Shown: piece after piece, positions 62,266 to 64,000 of the stretch
Position numbering within the stretch: the stretch's first letter is position 1
Layout: the number at the start of each line of letters is the position of its first letter
Assembly (NCBI GenBank): GCA_036946405.1
Contig: JAQIJC010000001.1
Location: 2,425,001 to 2,489,000 of the forward strand
Origin: Sphingomonas phyllosphaerae
Lineage (GTDB): Bacteria; Pseudomonadota; Alphaproteobacteria; Sphingomonadales; Sphingomonadaceae
Length of the DNA: 64,000 nt
Direction: 5' to 3'
The notes under the pieces: model-generated
The model's database searches: none
What the model was told of the DNA's origin: nothing
The model's input: only the letters and a program-made list of their open reading frames with translations
Translations under genes and position numbers: made by a program

Positions 62266-63762
62266 GTGGCGGGTCCGCAACATATTCTGGCGATCGATCA
62301 GGGAACCACCTCGACGCGGGCGATCGTCTTCGACGCCGGCACCAATCCGGTTTCGACCGCGCAACGCGAGTTCGCGCAACATTATCCGCAGCCGGGCTGG
62401 GTCGAGCACGATCCGGAAGACATCTGGCGCGACACGCTGGCGACTGCACGCGAGGCGGTGGCGGACAGCGGCGTCGGCGCGGCCGGCATCGCCGGTATCG
62501 GCATCACCAACCAGCGCGAAACGGTGGTGGTCTGGGACCGCGCCACCGGCAAAGCGATTCACAACGCGATCGTCTGGCAGGACCGCCGCACCGCCGAACT
62601 GTGCGCGCGATTGAAGGAAGCCGGGCACGAAAGCGACGTGCGCGCGAAGACCGGATTGTTGCTCGACCCCTATTTCTCGGCGACCAAGCTGGCGTGGATC
62701 CTCGACCATGTCGATGGTGCGCGGGCGCGCGCGGAGCAGGGCGAACTGGCGTTTGGGACGATCGACAGCTTCCTGTTGTGGCGGCTGACCGGCGGCGCGG
62801 TCCATGCGACCGACATCACCAACGCCAGCCGCACGTTGCTCTACGACATCCATGCGCAACGCTGGGACGAGGCGCTGTGTGCGTTGTTCGACGTACCCAT
62901 GGCGTTGTTGCCCGAGGTGCACGACAACAGCCATATCTTCGGCCATACCGCAGACGGGCTGTTCGACACGGCGATCCCGATCGCAGGCGTGGCGGGCGAC
63001 CAGCAGGCGGCGCTGTTCGGGCAGGCGTGTTTCGCGACGGGCATGGTCAAATCGACCTATGGCACCGGTTGTTTCATGCTGCTCAACACCGGCGAAGAGG
63101 CGGTGACCTCCGAGCATCGACTGCTGACCACGCCCGCCTATCGGCTGGACGGGAAGGTGACCTACGCCCTCGAAGGCTCGATCTTCATCGCCGGGGCGGC
63201 GGTGAAATGGCTGCGCGACGGGATCGGGGTCATCACCCATGCGCGCGATACCGATGATATGGCGACACAGGTGCCCGACAGCCACGGCGTCTATATGGTC
63301 CCGGCGTTCGTCGGGCTGGGGGCGCCGCATTGGGACCCGGACGCACGCGGCGCGATCTTCGGGCTGACACTGGGATCGACGCAGGCGCATCTGGCGCGCG
63401 CGGCACTGGAGGCGGTCGGATATCAGACGATGGATCTCGCCGATGCGATGGTCGCCGACGGCGGCGATCCGCCGGCGACGATCCGCGTCGATGGCGGGAT
63501 GGCGGCCAACGACTGGCTGTGCCAGTTCCTCGCCGACATGTTGCAGGTGCCGGTCGAGCGCCCGCAGCATCTCGAGACGACCGCGCTGGGCGCGGCGTTC
63601 CATGCCGGGCTGGCGACGGGCGTGTGGAAGGATCAGGACGCATTGGCGGCGACCTGGGCGCGTGGCGCGTGCTTCGAGCCGAGGATGACCGGGGAAGCGC
63701 GCCGGACGCTGGCGGAAGGCTGGCACGCGGCGCTGGCCAAGACGCTGTCGGTACGGAACTAG
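62266..63762 (+). CDS. glpK: glycerol kinase
   Basis: GlpK (498 residues) phosphorylates glycerol to glycerol-3-phosphate for GlpD. The FGGY-kinase motifs are clear: [37 protein letters not shown] and IVWQDRRT, the [18 protein letters not shown] loop, and [19 protein letters not shown]. The GTG at 62266 has GAGGAGA upstream and gives the standard N-terminus; a GTG at 62245, overlapping the glpF stop, would add seven residues. Confidence 0.97.
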   Translation: MAGPQHILAIDQGTTSTRAIVFDAGTNPVSTAQREFAQHYPQPGWVEHDPEDIWRDTLATAREAVADSGVGAAGIAGIGITNQRETVVVWDRATGKAIHNAIVWQDRRTAELCARLKEAGHESDVRAKTGLLLDPYFSATKLAWILDHVDGARARAEQGELAFGTIDSFLLWRLTGGAVHATDITNASRTLLYDIHAQRWDEALCALFDVPMALLPEVHDNSHIFGHTADGLFDTAIPIAGVAGDQQAALFGQACFATGMVKSTYGTGCFMLLNTGEEAVTSEHRLLTTPAYRLDGKVTYALEGSIFIAGAAVKWLRDGIGVITHARDTDDMATQVPDSHGVYMVPAFVGLGAPHWDPDARGAIFGLTLGSTQAHLARAALEAVGYQTMDLADAMVADGGDPPATIRVDGGMAANDWLCQFLADMLQVPVERPQHLETTALGAAFHAGLATGVWKDQDALAATWARGACFEPRMTGEARRTLAEGWHAALAKTLSVRN

Positions 63763-63774
63763 CGAAGGGAGGGT

Positions 63775-63803
63775 CGTCGCCCCGGATAGGGTCCGCGGCG
63801 ACG
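63775..63803. terminator. hairpin between glpK and the convergent transporter gene
   Basis: CGTCGCC (63775-63781) pairs with GGCGACG (63797-63803) around a 15-nt loop. There is no T-run on either side; it may be a weak bidirectional terminator. Confidence 0.35.
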
Positions 63804-63808
63804 CCGAT

Positions 63809-64000
63809 TCAGCGGGCTGCCTTATTATCCAGCCGCGGCACCAGCAGGTGCACGAGCAACAGCGCGATCAGATAAGCGCTGCCGGCCCACAGGAACACCG
63901 GAACATAGGTGCCCACCGTTTCCAGCACCTGGCCGACGTATTTGGCCATGATCATGCCGCCAACCGCGCCGGCCGCGCCGCCGATCCCCATCACCGAGGC
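63809..64000 (-). CDS. MFS transporter C-terminus, ExuT/ACS-like (gene continues beyond window)
   Basis: Only the last ~64 codons are present. They encode a glycine-rich helix (IGGAAGAVGGMIMAKYVG), a loop with GTYVPVF and a final helix YLIALLLVHLLVPRL. This end resembles hexuronate/anion:cation symporters such as ExuT. The frame remains open to the window edge (ASVMGIGG), so the start lies outside. The substrate is unknown; a sugar-acid role would fit next to glycerol catabolism but is inference. Confidence 0.75.
   Translation of the reverse strand, partial: ASVMGIGGAAGAVGGMIMAKYVGQVLETVGTYVPVFLWAGSAYLIALLLVHLLVPRLDNKAAR

Noticed and set aside
1..64000. CRISPR array, prophage, insertion sequence, toxin-antitoxin or secondary-metabolite cluster
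   Set aside because: I looked on both strands and found no spaced direct repeats, integrase, transposase, phage genes or biosynthetic megasynthases; all repeats found are short extragenic palindromes.

Overview
The window is GC-rich alphaproteobacterial chromosome, almost certainly from a member of the Sphingomonadaceae (Sphingomonas or a close relative). The grounds are: a PEPxxWA-type C-terminal sorting signal, an UrcA-family protein, several small families I associate with sphingomonads (DUF6628-like, DUF5818-like, DUF5872), the order trpF-trpB-trpA-accD-folC, and a bamA-skp-fabZ cluster without the lpxD/lpxA/lpxB genes that usually accompany it, as expected for bacteria that carry glycosphingolipids in place of LPS. 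Nothing looks like a prophage, plasmid, CRISPR array, secondary-metabolite cluster or insertion sequence; this is a core-genome segment.

Layout. 1-13.3 kb: the 3' part of alaS, a duplicated-domain periplasmic protein, radA, a translationally coupled run (CvpA family, NifU-like, Kef-type antiporter, DUF423), an MFS exporter, a secreted prolyl oligopeptidase, a small unknown protein, a PiT phosphate transporter and an UrcA protein. 13.4-23.3 kb: uvrD, a DUF5872 protein, an MHS-type transporter, rsmD with an RluB/RsuA-type pseudouridine synthase, a stand-alone receiver protein, an AmpG-like permease and a DUF6628-like protein. 21.9-28.1 kb, minus strand: lapA-like, pyrF, trpF, trpB, trpA, accD, folC, mostly with overlapping stops and starts. 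28.1-32.1 kb: phenylalanine/tyrosine degradation (phhA, hppD, hmgA) with a divergent Lrp-type regulator. 32.1-38.8 kb: trmFO, DUF488, DUF952, gyrA, an SDR and yaaA. 38.9-46.1 kb: a TPR-like exported protein, a second Lrp regulator, an odd soluble histidine-kinase-like protein, a CAU tRNA, icd, psd-pssA and a small membrane protein. 46.4-59.4 kb: the growth cluster rpsB-tsf // pyrH-frr-uppS-cdsA-dxr-rseP-bamA-skp-fabZ-rpmE, interrupted between tsf and pyrH by a PEP-CTERM gene and extragenic repeats. 59.5-64 kb: a PilZ protein, glycerol catabolism (glpD divergent from glpF-glpK) and the end of an ExuT-like transporter.

The least obvious content is in the control regions. GTTC-N7-GTTC sites of the alphaproteobacterial LexA type lie directly upstream of radA and uvrD, and two more lie in tandem between rpsB and a divergent gene for an 80-residue single-span membrane protein. 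A GGAAC-N16-CGTT motif of the EcfG general-stress type precedes the duplicated-domain periplasmic protein. A TTAA-N7-TTAA (CtrA-type) site precedes the PilZ gene, and a Pho-box-like element sits just upstream of the PiT transporter start. Three families of extragenic palindromic repeats are scattered between genes; one is a 64/67-identical inverted pair flanking trmFO-gyrA. All of these are pattern matches made by eye, not database results.
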